Of a stretch of 64,000 bases of DNA, positions 23,681 to 32,580 are shown one piece after another (positions within the stretch are counted from its first letter, which is position 1; every line of letters begins with the position of its first letter). Location of the stretch: the NCBI RefSeq assembly GCF_035917975.1, contig NZ_CP109130.1:3596001-3660000 (forward strand), read 5' to 3'. The notes under the pieces are model-generated. The model saw nothing but the letters and a program-made list of their open reading frames with translations. It searched no databases and was not told where the DNA came from. The stretch is from Streptosporangium sp. NBC_01756 (GTDB lineage Bacteria; Actinomycetota; Actinomycetes; Streptosporangiales; Streptosporangiaceae). The position numbers were made by a program, and so were the translations under genes.

Positions 23681-25546
23681 GTGTCCAGGGCTACGGTCCG
23701 CGAACGGGTGCGCTACTGGTTCGACACGGCCATGTCGAAAGGCACCGTGGCCCTGATCGGCTGGCTCGGTCTGATCTCCCTCGGGTTGATCCTGCTGGTC
23801 ACCCTGCTGAGCCTGTGGCTGACCCCGGCGGAGGCGGCCGAGCACGACGGCTTCGCCGGCATGCTGTGGGCCACACTCATGCGCACGCTGAGCCCCGGCA
23901 AGGTCGCCGGCGACACCGGGAGCGCGCCGTTCATCGCGCTGATGTTCGCCGCGTCGCTGGGCGGGATCTTCATCGTGAGCGCGCTGGTCGGGGTGCTCGC
24001 CAACGGGCTCATGACCAAGTTCGAGCGGCTGCGCAAGGGCAGGTCGCGGGTCATCGAGACCGGGCACATCGTGATCCTGGGCTGGTCGGACCAGGTTTTC
24101 ACGATCATCACCGAGCTGGTCCAGGCACACGCCAGCGAGCGGGGGTCGGTCATCGCGATCCTGGCCGACAGGGACAAGCTCGCCATGGACGACGATCTCC
24201 GTCAGCACGTGGGGGAGACCGGCAGGACCAAGCTGGTCTGCCGGACCGGGCGGCCCACCGAGCCGGCCGACCTCGACCTGATGAACCTCGGCGCGGCCCG
24301 CTCGGTGGTCGTGCTGTCCCCCCAGGGCGACGACCCCGACGCGCACGTCATCAAGACGCTGCTCGCCCTGGCCAAGTGCGAGGGCGACCGCCCGCCGGTG
24401 GTGGCCGCCATCGCGAGCACCGCGAACATGGGCGCCGCCCGGCTGGCGGGCGGCCCGGAGGTCCACCTCGTCGACTCCGACGACACCGCCTCCCGGCTCA
24501 TCGTGCAGTCGTCGCGCCAGTCGGGCACGTCCGTGGTCTGCATGGACCTGCTCAACTTCTCCGGTGGCGAGATCTACCTGCGCTCCGACGCGGACCTGGC
24601 CGGCCTGACGTACGGCGAGGCGCTCCCGGCCTACCAGACCGCCACGGTCATCGGCCTGCGCCGGGACGGCCGCGTCATGCTGAACCCCGCGATGGACACC
24701 GTGATCGACGCGGCGGACGAGGTCATCGTGATCGCCCAGGACGACTCGATGATCCACCTGGCCGACGGCATGCCGCAGGCCCAGGAGGAGGCGATCGTCT
24801 CGGTCGAGCCCGAGAGGCCCGGCCCGGAGCGGACCCTGATCCTCAACTGGAACGGCCGGGGCCGCCACATCATCCGGTGCCTCGACGGCTACGTCGCCCC
24901 CGGCTCCGTCCTGGACATCGCCTCCGACCACCCCGACGCCGCGACCGGCTTCGAGGGCCTGGTCAACCTCACGGTGAACGTCAAGGGCTGCGAGACCACC
25001 GACCGCTACGCGCTGGAGGCCTTGGGGCTGGGGGTCTACCAGCACGTGGTCGTGCTCTCCGACGACCGCCACCCCGCCGGCCACGCCGACACCCGGACGC
25101 TGATGACCCTGCTCCAGCTCCGCGACATGCAGACCTCACTCGGCGAGCGATACTCCATCGTCAGCGAGATGCACGACGAGAGCAATCGCGCCCTGGCCGA
25201 GGTCACCCGGGCCGACGACATCGTGATCAGCGACACGGTCATCGGCCTGCTCCTGGCGCAGCTCACCGAGAACCAGCATCTGGCCGAGGTGTTCGGCTAC
25301 CTCTTCGACTCCCGCGGTTCGGAGATCTACCCCCGTCCGGCCGGTGACTACGTCCGGACCGGGGTGCCGATCACCTTCGCCTCGGTGATCGAGTCCGCCC
25401 GCCGCCGGGGCGAGAGCGCGATCGGCTACCGGCTGGTGGACCAGGTGAACGAGGCCCCCCACTTCGGGGTCATCCTCAACCCGGACAAGTCGCGCATCCT
25501 CCGCCTCGGCCCCGGCGACTCGGTGATCGTCCTCGCCGAGCACTGA
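23681..25546 (+). CDS. CASTOR/POLLUX-type ion channel, RCK/Trk-N domains
   Basis: This 621-residue protein has transmembrane segments at about 24-48 and 85-112 (FIALMFAASLGGIFIVSALV) with a loop containing LSPGKVAGDTGS between them. Two Rossmann-like regulatory domains follow. The first is at about 120-270 (GHIVILGWSDQVFTIITELV) and the second at about 390-540 (LILNWNGRGRHIIRCLDGYV). This is the plan of the CASTOR/POLLUX (DUF1012) family, which in plants are symbiotic nuclear cation channels. Bacterial members probably conduct K+ or Ca2+ under ligand control. The GTG at 23681 follows GGGGAGG. An open frame begins at 23606, but its extra residues are not membrane-like. It is divergent from the ECF operon. 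Confidence 0.85.
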   Translation: MSRATVRERVRYWFDTAMSKGTVALIGWLGLISLGLILLVTLLSLWLTPAEAAEHDGFAGMLWATLMRTLSPGKVAGDTGSAPFIALMFAASLGGIFIVSALVGVLANGLMTKFERLRKGRSRVIETGHIVILGWSDQVFTIITELVQAHASERGSVIAILADRDKLAMDDDLRQHVGETGRTKLVCRTGRPTEPADLDLMNLGAARSVVVLSPQGDDPDAHVIKTLLALAKCEGDRPPVVAAIASTANMGAARLAGGPEVHLVDSDDTASRLIVQSSRQSGTSVVCMDLLNFSGGEIYLRSDADLAGLTYGEALPAYQTATVIGLRRDGRVMLNPAMDTVIDAADEVIVIAQDDSMIHLADGMPQAQEEAIVSVEPERPGPERTLILNWNGRGRHIIRCLDGYVAPGSVLDIASDHPDAATGFEGLVNLTVNVKGCETTDRYALEALGLGVYQHVVVLSDDRHPAGHADTRTLMTLLQLRDMQTSLGERYSIVSEMHDESNRALAEVTRADDIVISDTVIGLLLAQLTENQHLAEVFGYLFDSRGSEIYPRPAGDYVRTGVPITFASVIESARRRGESAIGYRLVDQVNEAPHFGVILNPDKSRILRLGPGDSVIVLAEH

Positions 25547-25714
25547 ACACCGAGCCGCCCCGGACGGGATGGCACCCTGCGTCCACCGGCTCGCCCCGGC
25601 CGGCCTGCGACTGCGCGGCGGGACGAGGGCGCGGGTACGGCGGTTCCACGGAACGACGGAGGGGCGCACGATCTACGTCCTGACCTCGCCGGTGGGCCTT
25701 CGGCCGCGTTCCGG

Positions 25715-25804
25715 TCAGGTCGAGGTGATCATGAAGGCCAGACCGAGCAGCACGGCGACAGGAATCAGCCACACCACGAACTCGATTGCGGTCTCCTTGT
25801 ACAC
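25715..25804 (-). CDS. 29-residue single-pass membrane peptide
   Basis: A GTG at 25804 preceded by AAAGGAG with nine bases of spacing opens a 29-codon frame ending TGA at 25715-25717. The peptide begins VYKETAIEFVVW and continues LIPVAVLLGLAFMIT, a charged start followed by one transmembrane helix of about 20 residues. The ribosome site is among the best in the window, and the sequence is compositionally clean. Such peptides often act as small subunits or regulators of membrane complexes. No family is known to me. It lies convergent to the ion channel gene and divergent from the HPF-like gene. Confidence 0.6.
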   Translation of the reverse strand: MYKETAIEFVVWLIPVAVLLGLAFMITST

Positions 25805-25982
25805 GGTCGGTTTCTCCTTTTAAGTTCTGCTGAATCCCTGGAATCGGCCATGCGAAGCATATGCGTACCGGGGAACAGATCCGCACTCGGGCCAGGCCGC
25901 CTGATTCACCCCGGTGGGCGGCCACCTCCGGCGCCGTCGCCGAATGTAATGTGACGAATACATTCGGTGGAGAGGTGGGGCC

Positions 25983-26339
25983 ATGACGGACACGGGTGAC
26001 GAGCAGGCGGACATCATCGGCGAGCGGCTCATCCTCGGCACGGGGTTCACCGAGGATGAGCGCCCCGAGATCGTCGAACGGTTCACGGCACTGGGGAAAC
26101 GGCTGCGCTCGTATCCCGCCGACTCGGTGGATCTGCGGCTGAGCGTCAAGAACCGCGGCCGGGCGGAGCAGAAGGTGACCCTCGAATGCCGGCTCGCCGG
26201 GGTCGAACCGCTGGTGGCCACCTCGACCGAGGAGGATCTGCCCACCGCGCTCACCGAGGTCCGCGAGGACATGATCCACCAGTTGGACAAGCTCAAGACC
26301 AGGAGGGACCCCCGCCACGACCGCCCGCACCGCCCGTGA
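25983..26339 (+). CDS. Ribosome hibernation promoting factor (HPF/RaiA)-like protein
   Basis: This 118-residue protein has an S30AE-like core: a strand-helix start (ILGTGFTEDERPEIVERFTA), VDLRLSVKNRGRAEQKVTLE, and a helix ending VREDMIHQLDKLKTRRDPRH. S30AE proteins bind the decoding centre of stalled ribosomes. It lacks the C-terminal dimerisation domain of long HPF, so it would be a short form, possibly specialised. The family call rests on secondary-structure pattern and moderate motif similarity. The ATG at 25983 follows AGAGGTGGGG. Confidence 0.65.
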   Translation: MTDTGDEQADIIGERLILGTGFTEDERPEIVERFTALGKRLRSYPADSVDLRLSVKNRGRAEQKVTLECRLAGVEPLVATSTEEDLPTALTEVREDMIHQLDKLKTRRDPRHDRPHRP

Positions 26340-26451
26340 CCGACATGACCCTCCGGCCGGTGGCGACCCGCTGCGCGAGCCGTTCCAGCCGTAGCTTCGC
26401 GGCCCCTCGACAGGCGCGGCTCAGCAGAGCGGCGAGGAAACCGGCGGGCGG

Positions 26452-27357
26452 TCAGCGGAAGGCGGGATGGTCCTGGGATCTGAGGCCCTCGCTCATCCGC
26501 CGGAGGGTGTGGACGGTGAAGTCCGGTGCGGGACCACTGGCCTTCACCACCTGCTCGTCCGAAGGAGGAAGGACACGGGTCGCGGCGCCCCAGCCGGTCA
26601 GGCGGACGTCCGTGACGGTGGAGACGTATTCGTTGATCACCTTGAGGAACGGCTCGGTCCACGAGCTCCACGCCCTGCGGACGAGTTGGTCCTCGCCGAT
26701 CCAGAGCCGCCACGAGACCTCGATCTTCAGGTCCTTCGCGGTCGGCTTCCCATCGGAGATGAGACGGAATCCGGGGTAGGCCCTGCTCAGCTCGCCGAAG
26801 GTGACTTTTCCCTCATACAGGGTGGTGCGGGTGCCGTCGTAGACGCCTCCGGGCCGCCTGGCTGTGGTGGTGGCGAGTACGGCCCGCAGCGTGGCGGGAT
26901 CGGCGAGCCTGATCCGTCCGATGTCCATCTCCGGCCAGGTCTTATCGTCCTCGGAGAGGACCCACTCCTTGCCTGCGGGCAGGGGCCGCGTCAGCCATCC
27001 TGACATGTAGCTGCGGCCTTCGAAGGTGACGAACCGTAGGGGTTTATCCGGTCCGACATGGCTGTTCCGGCTCGTCACGTCGGTGGCCGTGACCTTCCCC
27101 CCGCCGAACTGGACGGTCCCGTTGCCGCGGAAGGTGATCTTATGCTTGTCCTTGGTCATCCATGAGGGCACATCGCTTCGGTCCTCGAGCGTGTCAACCG
27201 CGGTCTTGACAAACCGCACCCCGCCGTTCCCGGCCATCTGGCTCCTGAGCGCGTCCACCGGGTCCGCCGGAACGGTTTGGGCGCTCGCGCCGTCACCGAG
27301 CCCGACGACCAGGGCGGATGCCAGGACGACGGCGAATGCGGCGATCGGCCATCTCAT
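26452..27357 (-). CDS. Secreted protein of unknown function
   Basis: This 301-residue protein starts MRWPIAAFAVVLASALVVGL and has a signal peptide cleaved near GASAQ (about residue 27). The mature domain is beta-rich with repeated short strands (KHKITFRGNGTVQFGGGKVT, RFVTFEGRSYMSGWLTRPLP, KIEVSWRLWIGEDQLVRRAW). It resembles the lipoprotein folds of the LppX/LprG kind in plan only: no lipobox cysteine is present. The W-R-L-W-I-G strand near residue 215 is a common feature of actinobacterial secreted proteins of unknown role. It is monocistronic and convergent with the HPF-like gene. Confidence 0.7.
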   Translation of the reverse strand: MRWPIAAFAVVLASALVVGLGDGASAQTVPADPVDALRSQMAGNGGVRFVKTAVDTLEDRSDVPSWMTKDKHKITFRGNGTVQFGGGKVTATDVTSRNSHVGPDKPLRFVTFEGRSYMSGWLTRPLPAGKEWVLSEDDKTWPEMDIGRIRLADPATLRAVLATTTARRPGGVYDGTRTTLYEGKVTFGELSRAYPGFRLISDGKPTAKDLKIEVSWRLWIGEDQLVRRAWSSWTEPFLKVINEYVSTVTDVRLTGWGAATRVLPPSDEQVVKASGPAPDFTVHTLRRMSEGLRSQDHPAFR

Positions 27358-27529
27358 CGGGGTTCTCCTGCTGCGCTTGCCCTACGGGGATGGGAACGCC
27401 GGGATTCTCACATCTCAAGATCTCAGACCGGTCACAGGCGTGCGGGCCGTACGTCAACGCCCGGTGGCAGGTTGATCACGAATACGGATCGGGGCGAACG
27501 ATGCGTGATCTCGCCCCATCTCTCCGGGT

Positions 27530-28948
27530 ATGAGGAATCCGGCCCTGGCCTGGATCGGTCACCCCCTGACCGTCATCGCCGTAGTAGTCCTGCTGCTCAA
27601 CGACCATCTCTTCAAACCGCTGTGGCCCGGCGTGGTGACCGGGAAGCTCAGCGACGTCGCTGGGCTGATCGTCGCACCACCCCTGCTCAACCTGCTCATC
27701 CGCCGCCCTCACCTGTCCATCCTGCTCACCGGCACGGTTTTCGGTCTGGTCAAGACCACCGCCGCGGGCGCCGCCCTCGCCTCCCAGGCCTGGACCCTCG
27801 TTTGGGGTCCTTCCCTGGTCCTGGCCGACCCCACCGACCTCATCGCCCTGCCCGTCCTCTACGCCACCTGGTGGATCTGGAACCACCCCGATGCGCGGGC
27901 CGTACGGCTGGCACGGGCCGTGGTCGTGATTCCCCTCACCGTGCTGGCCGTGGCGGCGACCGGCCAGGTGGAGACTTTCAAGCCGTACAGCGCCCATGCG
28001 GTCGACGTGATCGACGACATGATCGTCGTAGCGACCCGTGGAGGCCGGCAGCCGGGGCCCGCCGAGACGGGCTTCGCCTCCGGCGACGCCGGGAATTCGT
28101 GGTCGAGCTCGGCCATTCCGGTGCCCTCCCCTTCGAAGACGTCGGCCTGCGTGCCCGGCCGACCGGACCGCTGTTACCGGACCGTTGCCACCAGGCTCAA
28201 GGTCGAGGAGTTCAGGAACGGCCGGTGGGCAACAGCGTGGGAGATCTCTCCCGGCGACCAAGACCGACTGGCGAGAGCGTACGCGTCCGAGCGCCCCGAG
28301 GACACCGAGGTCGTCGCGTCTTTGGGGATCGCGATCCAGAAGCTCCCCGGCGGGTACGTGGTGGTCGTCGCCAACGGCGCGGACGGGATCGCCCTGCGAG
28401 ACATCTCGGGTGCCTGGCACCGGCTGGGCTGGGCGGAAAGAGGGTTCGACTCCTCCAGTGCGGTGTCACTGACAGCATCGGGGAGATACGACGACTCCAT
28501 CCCCATGGCGGCACTGATGGCGGCTCTCGCGGCGGGATTGGTGGCACTCGGATGCGATGTGCGAAGGTCCGGTTTCGCCGTGGCCGCGCTGACGTTGTGG
28601 GTGGGGGTGGGGTTGTTCTACTCGGGGGTGAACACAGCGGTTTTGTTCAACCCGGTCGCTGTGCTCTTGGCCATGGCGCTGGTGCCCGCCGGCGCGACCA
28701 CCATGGTCATGAGCGCCGTGCGGGGCGAAACACCGCTCCGGGTATGGATGGTCAGTACCACCACCGCGGTCGTCACCTACTACGCGATCATGATGCCTTT
28801 CTACGCGTGGAGCGCCGGATGGCTGGGCTACTACTCACTGGCATCCGGTCTGTCGATCGCCCTGGGAATCGCGACGGCCTCCGCGGGCACCCTCGCAGTG
28901 ATCAAACTGAAAGACCACGAGACACCGGAAGCCGAAAGCGGTAGGTGA
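27530..28948 (+). CDS. Large polytopic membrane protein with an extracytoplasmic domain
   Basis: This 472-residue protein has an N-terminal membrane part (helices at about 9-25, 50-85, 95-115 and 123-140). A polar domain follows at about 150-325 with two cysteines (SACVPGRPDRCYRTV) likely to form a disulfide. A C-terminal membrane part has helices at about 327-345, 350-370, 372-395, 410-430 and 435-455. No transport or enzymatic motif was recognised. The first helix region includes LKPLW-like and GKLSDVAGLI stretches. The start at 27530 is the first ATG; no strong ribosome site was seen. It is alone and of unknown function. Confidence 0.7.
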   Translation: MRNPALAWIGHPLTVIAVVVLLLNDHLFKPLWPGVVTGKLSDVAGLIVAPPLLNLLIRRPHLSILLTGTVFGLVKTTAAGAALASQAWTLVWGPSLVLADPTDLIALPVLYATWWIWNHPDARAVRLARAVVVIPLTVLAVAATGQVETFKPYSAHAVDVIDDMIVVATRGGRQPGPAETGFASGDAGNSWSSSAIPVPSPSKTSACVPGRPDRCYRTVATRLKVEEFRNGRWATAWEISPGDQDRLARAYASERPEDTEVVASLGIAIQKLPGGYVVVVANGADGIALRDISGAWHRLGWAERGFDSSSAVSLTASGRYDDSIPMAALMAALAAGLVALGCDVRRSGFAVAALTLWVGVGLFYSGVNTAVLFNPVAVLLAMALVPAGATTMVMSAVRGETPLRVWMVSTTTAVVTYYAIMMPFYAWSAGWLGYYSLASGLSIALGIATASAGTLAVIKLKDHETPEAESGR

Positions 28949-29284
28949 CGTGGCGAGTCGGCCCGGCCAAGTGGCTGCCCGGCCGCGAAGTTCTCCGTAC
29001 GGGTCCAACCGGGATACGGGAAAGCGGTTATGAGATGACCTTGGAGCTGTTGGTCCGGGACGACTACGCGCGACCAACCCCGCTCAGCGGCTCGCGGTCA
29101 TGGGCTTTGCGCGTATCGCCTCACGCGTACCGGGTGACACGCCTTTAACGACAGCCCCATTTCCGGTGACCTTGCGTGGCGCCCGACAACACGATGAGTG
29201 CTCGAAACGTGACTTGACTGAGCTATTAGCCTGATAAACGATAATTCCAACTTACAAAGTAGGAAAGATGGGAAGGGGGATGTC
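28949..29284. other. Intergenic stretch with the TauE promoter
   Basis: These 335 bases contain short open frames without family resemblance. The last 80 bases are AT-richer. TTGACT at about 29214 followed by GATAAT-like sequence near 29238 could be a promoter for the exporter gene, although spacing is not ideal. AGGAAAGATGGGAAGGGGG near 29263-29281 supplies the ribosome site. Confidence 0.4.
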
Positions 29285-30223
29285 GTGCGCGCACTCATCC
29301 TGCTCGGGCTGGTCGGGCTCCTCGCCCAGCTCGTCGACGGCAGCCTGGGCATGGCCTACGGCGTGACCTCGACCACTCTGCTGCTCGCCATCGGAACCAA
29401 CGCGGCGGCCGCTTCGGCCACCGTGCATCTGGCCGAGATCGGCACCACGCTGGCTTCCGGCATCTCGCACTGGCGCTTCGACAACATCGACTGGAAAGTC
29501 GTCGCCAAGATCGGTATCCCCGGCGCCGTCGGCGCGTTCGCCGGTGCGACGTTCCTGTCCAGCCTGTCGACCGAGGTCGCGGCCCCGATCATGTCGATCA
29601 TCCTGCTGACGCTGGGCGTGTACATCCTGATCCGCTTCACCGCCTTCGGCCTGCCGCGCGGCAATCTGGGCAAGCCGTTGCGCAAGCGCTTTTTGGCGCC
29701 GCTCGGTCTGGTCGCCGGCTTCGTCGACGCCACCGGCGGCGGTGGCTGGGGCCCGGTCGGCACCCCGGCCATCCTGGCCAGCGGCCGCATCCCCCCGCGC
29801 AAGGTGATCGGCTCCATCGACGCCAGCGAGTTTCTCGTCGCCATCGCGGCCAGCCTCGGCTTCCTGGTCGGCATCGGCTCCGAGAACATCGACTTCGCCT
29901 GGGTCGGCGTGCTGCTGCTCGGTGGCGTGATCGCCGCCCCGATCGCCGCTTGGCTGGTGCGCCACATCCCACCGCGCATCCTCGGCTCGGCCGTCGGCGG
30001 CGTCATCATCCTCACCAACGTCCGCACGCTGCTGCGCAGCGACTGGATCGACGCCTCCGGTGGCGTGCAGACCATCGCCTACATCACCATCGCGCTCATC
30101 TGGGCCGCCGCGATCGCCTACTCCGTGCGCGAGTACCGCCGCGACCAGGCCAACGAGTCGGTCGAGGCGATCGAGGCCGAGCTGCGGCAGCGCGAGGCCG
30201 AGGAGGAGACCGCCCCGGCCTGA
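29285..30223 (+). CDS. TauE/SafE family sulfite exporter-like permease
   Basis: This 312-residue protein has about eight transmembrane helices and two copies of the TauE/SafE repeat. The first half has LAQLVDGSLGMAYGVTSTTL and the second has VAGFVDATGGGGWGPVGTPA. These G-rich helices form the permease core. The family exports sulfite, sulfoacetate and other sulfonates, or moves formate-like anions. The C-terminus is a charged helix (QANESVEAIEAELRQREAEE). The GTG at 29285 follows GGGAAGGGGG. No sulfonate catabolic genes are adjacent, so the substrate is open. Confidence 0.87.
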   Translation: MRALILLGLVGLLAQLVDGSLGMAYGVTSTTLLLAIGTNAAAASATVHLAEIGTTLASGISHWRFDNIDWKVVAKIGIPGAVGAFAGATFLSSLSTEVAAPIMSIILLTLGVYILIRFTAFGLPRGNLGKPLRKRFLAPLGLVAGFVDATGGGGWGPVGTPAILASGRIPPRKVIGSIDASEFLVAIAASLGFLVGIGSENIDFAWVGVLLLGGVIAAPIAAWLVRHIPPRILGSAVGGVIILTNVRTLLRSDWIDASGGVQTIAYITIALIWAAAIAYSVREYRRDQANESVEAIEAELRQREAEEETAPA

Positions 30224-30334
30224 TCGGGTCATGCCCCTCACGGTCGCCCCGCCCGTGAAAGCCGTCACCGGGCTTCGCGTCGTCGCCGACGCGGAGCCCG
30301 GTGGCCATCGGAGAGGGGTCTGGCCGCTCGGGGT

Positions 30335-31996
30335 CTAGCCGCTCTTGGCGGAGCTGTCCTCCAGGGGCTCATCCGGTACGGCGGCGCGCAGCCAGCGGGT
30401 GCCGTACGGCTCAAGCCCGAAGGTCACCCGCCCGTCCGAGGGCAGGTCGAGACTGCCGTCCACCAGCAGGTCGGTCAGCACGTCGCAGTGGCCGAGGCCG
30501 TCCAGCACGAGTTCCACCTTCGCCTTCCGGTCGGCGAAGTTGTGGACGGCGATCACGGTGCCGCCGTCGGCGTCGGCGCGGTGCGCGAGCACGGCCTCGT
30601 CGCCGGCGTCCAGCACCTCGTAACGGCCCCAGGCGAGCTCGGGCGACTCCCGGTAGCGCTCGATCAGCAACATGATCCACTTGAGCAGCGAGTCGGGGTC
30701 ACGGCGCTGGTCGTGCACGTTGACGTTCCGCGGGCCGAACTCGCCCGTGGGGGCCGGGACAGCGGTCTTCGGGTCGGGGGAGAAACCGCCGGAGGCAGAC
30801 CACTGCATCGGGATCCGGACCGCCATCCGGCCCTCACCCTCCAGGTTCTCGCCGAGCCCGATCTCCTCGCCGTAGAAGAGCACCGGCGTGCCCGGCAGGG
30901 AGAACAGGACGCTGTAGGCCAGCTTGAGACGCCGCTGGTCGCCGCCGAGCATCGGGGGGAGCCGGCGGCGCAGGCCCCGATCGTAGAGCTGCATGTCCTT
31001 GTCGGGGCCGAACGCCTCGAAGACCTCCTGCTTCTGCGCCTCGGTCAGCTTGTCCAGGGTCAGCTCGTCGTGGTTGCGGACGAACATGGCCCACTGGGAG
31101 TCGTCGGGCGGCTCGGGACGCTCGCGCAGGGCTTCGGCGAGGAGCTCCGGGTTCTGGCGGGCCATCGACAGGTGGAAGCGCTGCATGGCGATGAAGTCGA
31201 AGCACATCGTGACCTCGTCGCCGTTGTCGCTGTCACCGAAGTACTCCATCAGCTCCGGATAGGGGAGGTTGACCTCGCCCAGCAGGATCGAGGTGCCGTC
31301 GCGGCGGTTCATGAAGGCGCGCAGGTCGGCGAGGAACTCGTGCGGGTCGCCGCCGATGCCGTCGATCAGGAACGGCACCGCGTCCACCCGGAAGCCGGAC
31401 AGCCCGAGCTCCATCCAGAAGCCGAGGATGCGCGCGATCTCGTCGCGGACCTCCGGGTTGGCCGTGTTGAGGTCGGGCTGGAACCGGTAGAAGCTGTGGT
31501 AGTAGTACTGACCGGTCTTCTTGTCGAGCTCCCAGAGGCTGTCCTCCTTGTCGGGGAAGACGATGGCCTTGGGATCGACGGGGTCGGGGTCGTCCTGCCA
31601 GATGTACCAGTCCCGCTTGGCCGAGTCCCGGCTGGCACGCGCCTCCTTGAACCAGGGATGCTCGTCGGAGGTGTGGTTGACCACCAGGTCGGCGATCACC
31701 CGCATGCCCCGGTCCCTGGCGGTGCGCATGAACTCCACGAAGTCCCCCAGGGTGCCCAGCCGGGGATCCACCGAGTAGAAGTCGCTGATGTCGTAGCCGT
31801 CGTCGCGGCTGGGACTGGGGAAGAAGGGCATCAGCCAGATGCAGGTCACCCCGAGCCGGTCCAGATGGTCGATCTGCTGGGTGAGGCCGCGGAAGTCGCC
31901 GATGCCGTCGCCGTTCCCGTCCTTGTAGGTCTCGACGTCCAGGCAGTAGACCACCGCGTTCTTCCACCACAGATCAGCCGTGTAGGTCAGTCGCAT
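30335..31996 (-). CDS. Trehalose synthase-like GH13 alpha-amylase family enzyme
   Basis: This 553-residue protein has a complete GH13 barrel. The conserved regions are visible: DLVVNHTSDEHPWF (region I), GFRVDAVPFL (region II, Asp nucleophile), LLGEVNLPYP (region III, Glu acid/base) and FVRNHDELTL (region IV, Asp). The whole sequence follows TreS, which converts maltose and trehalose, including SFYRFQPDLNTANPEV and RIPMQWSASGGFSP. No maltokinase domain is fused and no treY/treZ genes are nearby. The ATG at 31996 fits the barrel start (DLWWKNAVVYCLDVETYKDG). The exact reaction is inferred from family, not proven. Confidence 0.85.
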   Translation of the reverse strand: MRLTYTADLWWKNAVVYCLDVETYKDGNGDGIGDFRGLTQQIDHLDRLGVTCIWLMPFFPSPSRDDGYDISDFYSVDPRLGTLGDFVEFMRTARDRGMRVIADLVVNHTSDEHPWFKEARASRDSAKRDWYIWQDDPDPVDPKAIVFPDKEDSLWELDKKTGQYYYHSFYRFQPDLNTANPEVRDEIARILGFWMELGLSGFRVDAVPFLIDGIGGDPHEFLADLRAFMNRRDGTSILLGEVNLPYPELMEYFGDSDNGDEVTMCFDFIAMQRFHLSMARQNPELLAEALRERPEPPDDSQWAMFVRNHDELTLDKLTEAQKQEVFEAFGPDKDMQLYDRGLRRRLPPMLGGDQRRLKLAYSVLFSLPGTPVLFYGEEIGLGENLEGEGRMAVRIPMQWSASGGFSPDPKTAVPAPTGEFGPRNVNVHDQRRDPDSLLKWIMLLIERYRESPELAWGRYEVLDAGDEAVLAHRADADGGTVIAVHNFADRKAKVELVLDGLGHCDVLTDLLVDGSLDLPSDGRVTFGLEPYGTRWLRAAVPDEPLEDSSAKSG

Positions 31997-32113
31997 GCGT
32001 CCGCACTACCCTCCTGCGGGCCGTTTACCGGAACGGAGGGCATCTGCTGTTCTCCATCGGCGGCATACCAGCCCTTAACGGGCTACGGTGGGGCCGAGAC
32101 CCTGGAGGAGACC

Positions 32114-32497
32114 ATGCGGCAGTCGAGGCGCGGTGCGCCGTACGGCTGGCTGCTCGCCCTCCTCTTCCCGCTGCTCGTCTCGGGAGGTCTGGGCGGGAGC
32201 GGCGTCGCCGTCCTCCTGGGGCACACACCGGGGCACCCGGCCGTCACCGCGGTCACCGCGGAGCACCAGCCCCTCTCCCACCAGGTCCATCCCGGCGGGG
32301 AGCGGCAGATCCTCACCGTGGGCTCCACCGGGTCCGGATCCGGCGGCGGCCACCCGGTCGCGGCCCGTCCGCCCGGCACCCATCCGCCGCTCCGCGCCCC
32401 CGGCGCCGGCTCGCGCCGGGCGGGTGACGACGATCCACGCCCGCTCGCGGCCCCGCTGTTCCTGCCCAGCCGGGCACCACCCTCCACAGGTGTCTGA
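32114..32497 (+). CDS. Small membrane-anchored or secreted protein
   Basis: This 127-residue protein starts MRQSRRGAPYGWLLALLFPL and has one hydrophobic segment (residues 12-35) behind a positive N-terminus, giving a signal anchor or signal peptide. The rest is rich in Gly, Pro, Ser and His (GHTPGHPAVTAVTAEHQPLS, GSTGSGSGGGHPVAARPP) and lacks structure-forming patterns. GGAGGAG lies 3 bases before the ATG at 32114, slightly close but strong. It is divergent from the GH13 gene. A longer open frame in this phase runs upstream antisense to GH13 and is not real. Confidence 0.6.
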   Translation: MRQSRRGAPYGWLLALLFPLLVSGGLGGSGVAVLLGHTPGHPAVTAVTAEHQPLSHQVHPGGERQILTVGSTGSGSGGGHPVAARPPGTHPPLRAPGAGSRRAGDDDPRPLAAPLFLPSRAPPSTGV

Positions 32498-32580
32498 AGA
32501 CACCCCGTAGCCGGGCACCGTGACCCGCCGCGGGTGCTTCGCCGTACCCGGAAAACTTTCCCCAGCCTGTGGAGGCTTTC

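Noticed and set aside
28945..29148. Small plus-strand frame between the membrane protein and TauE genes
   Set aside because: No ribosome site, family match or biased codon use; more likely intergenic.
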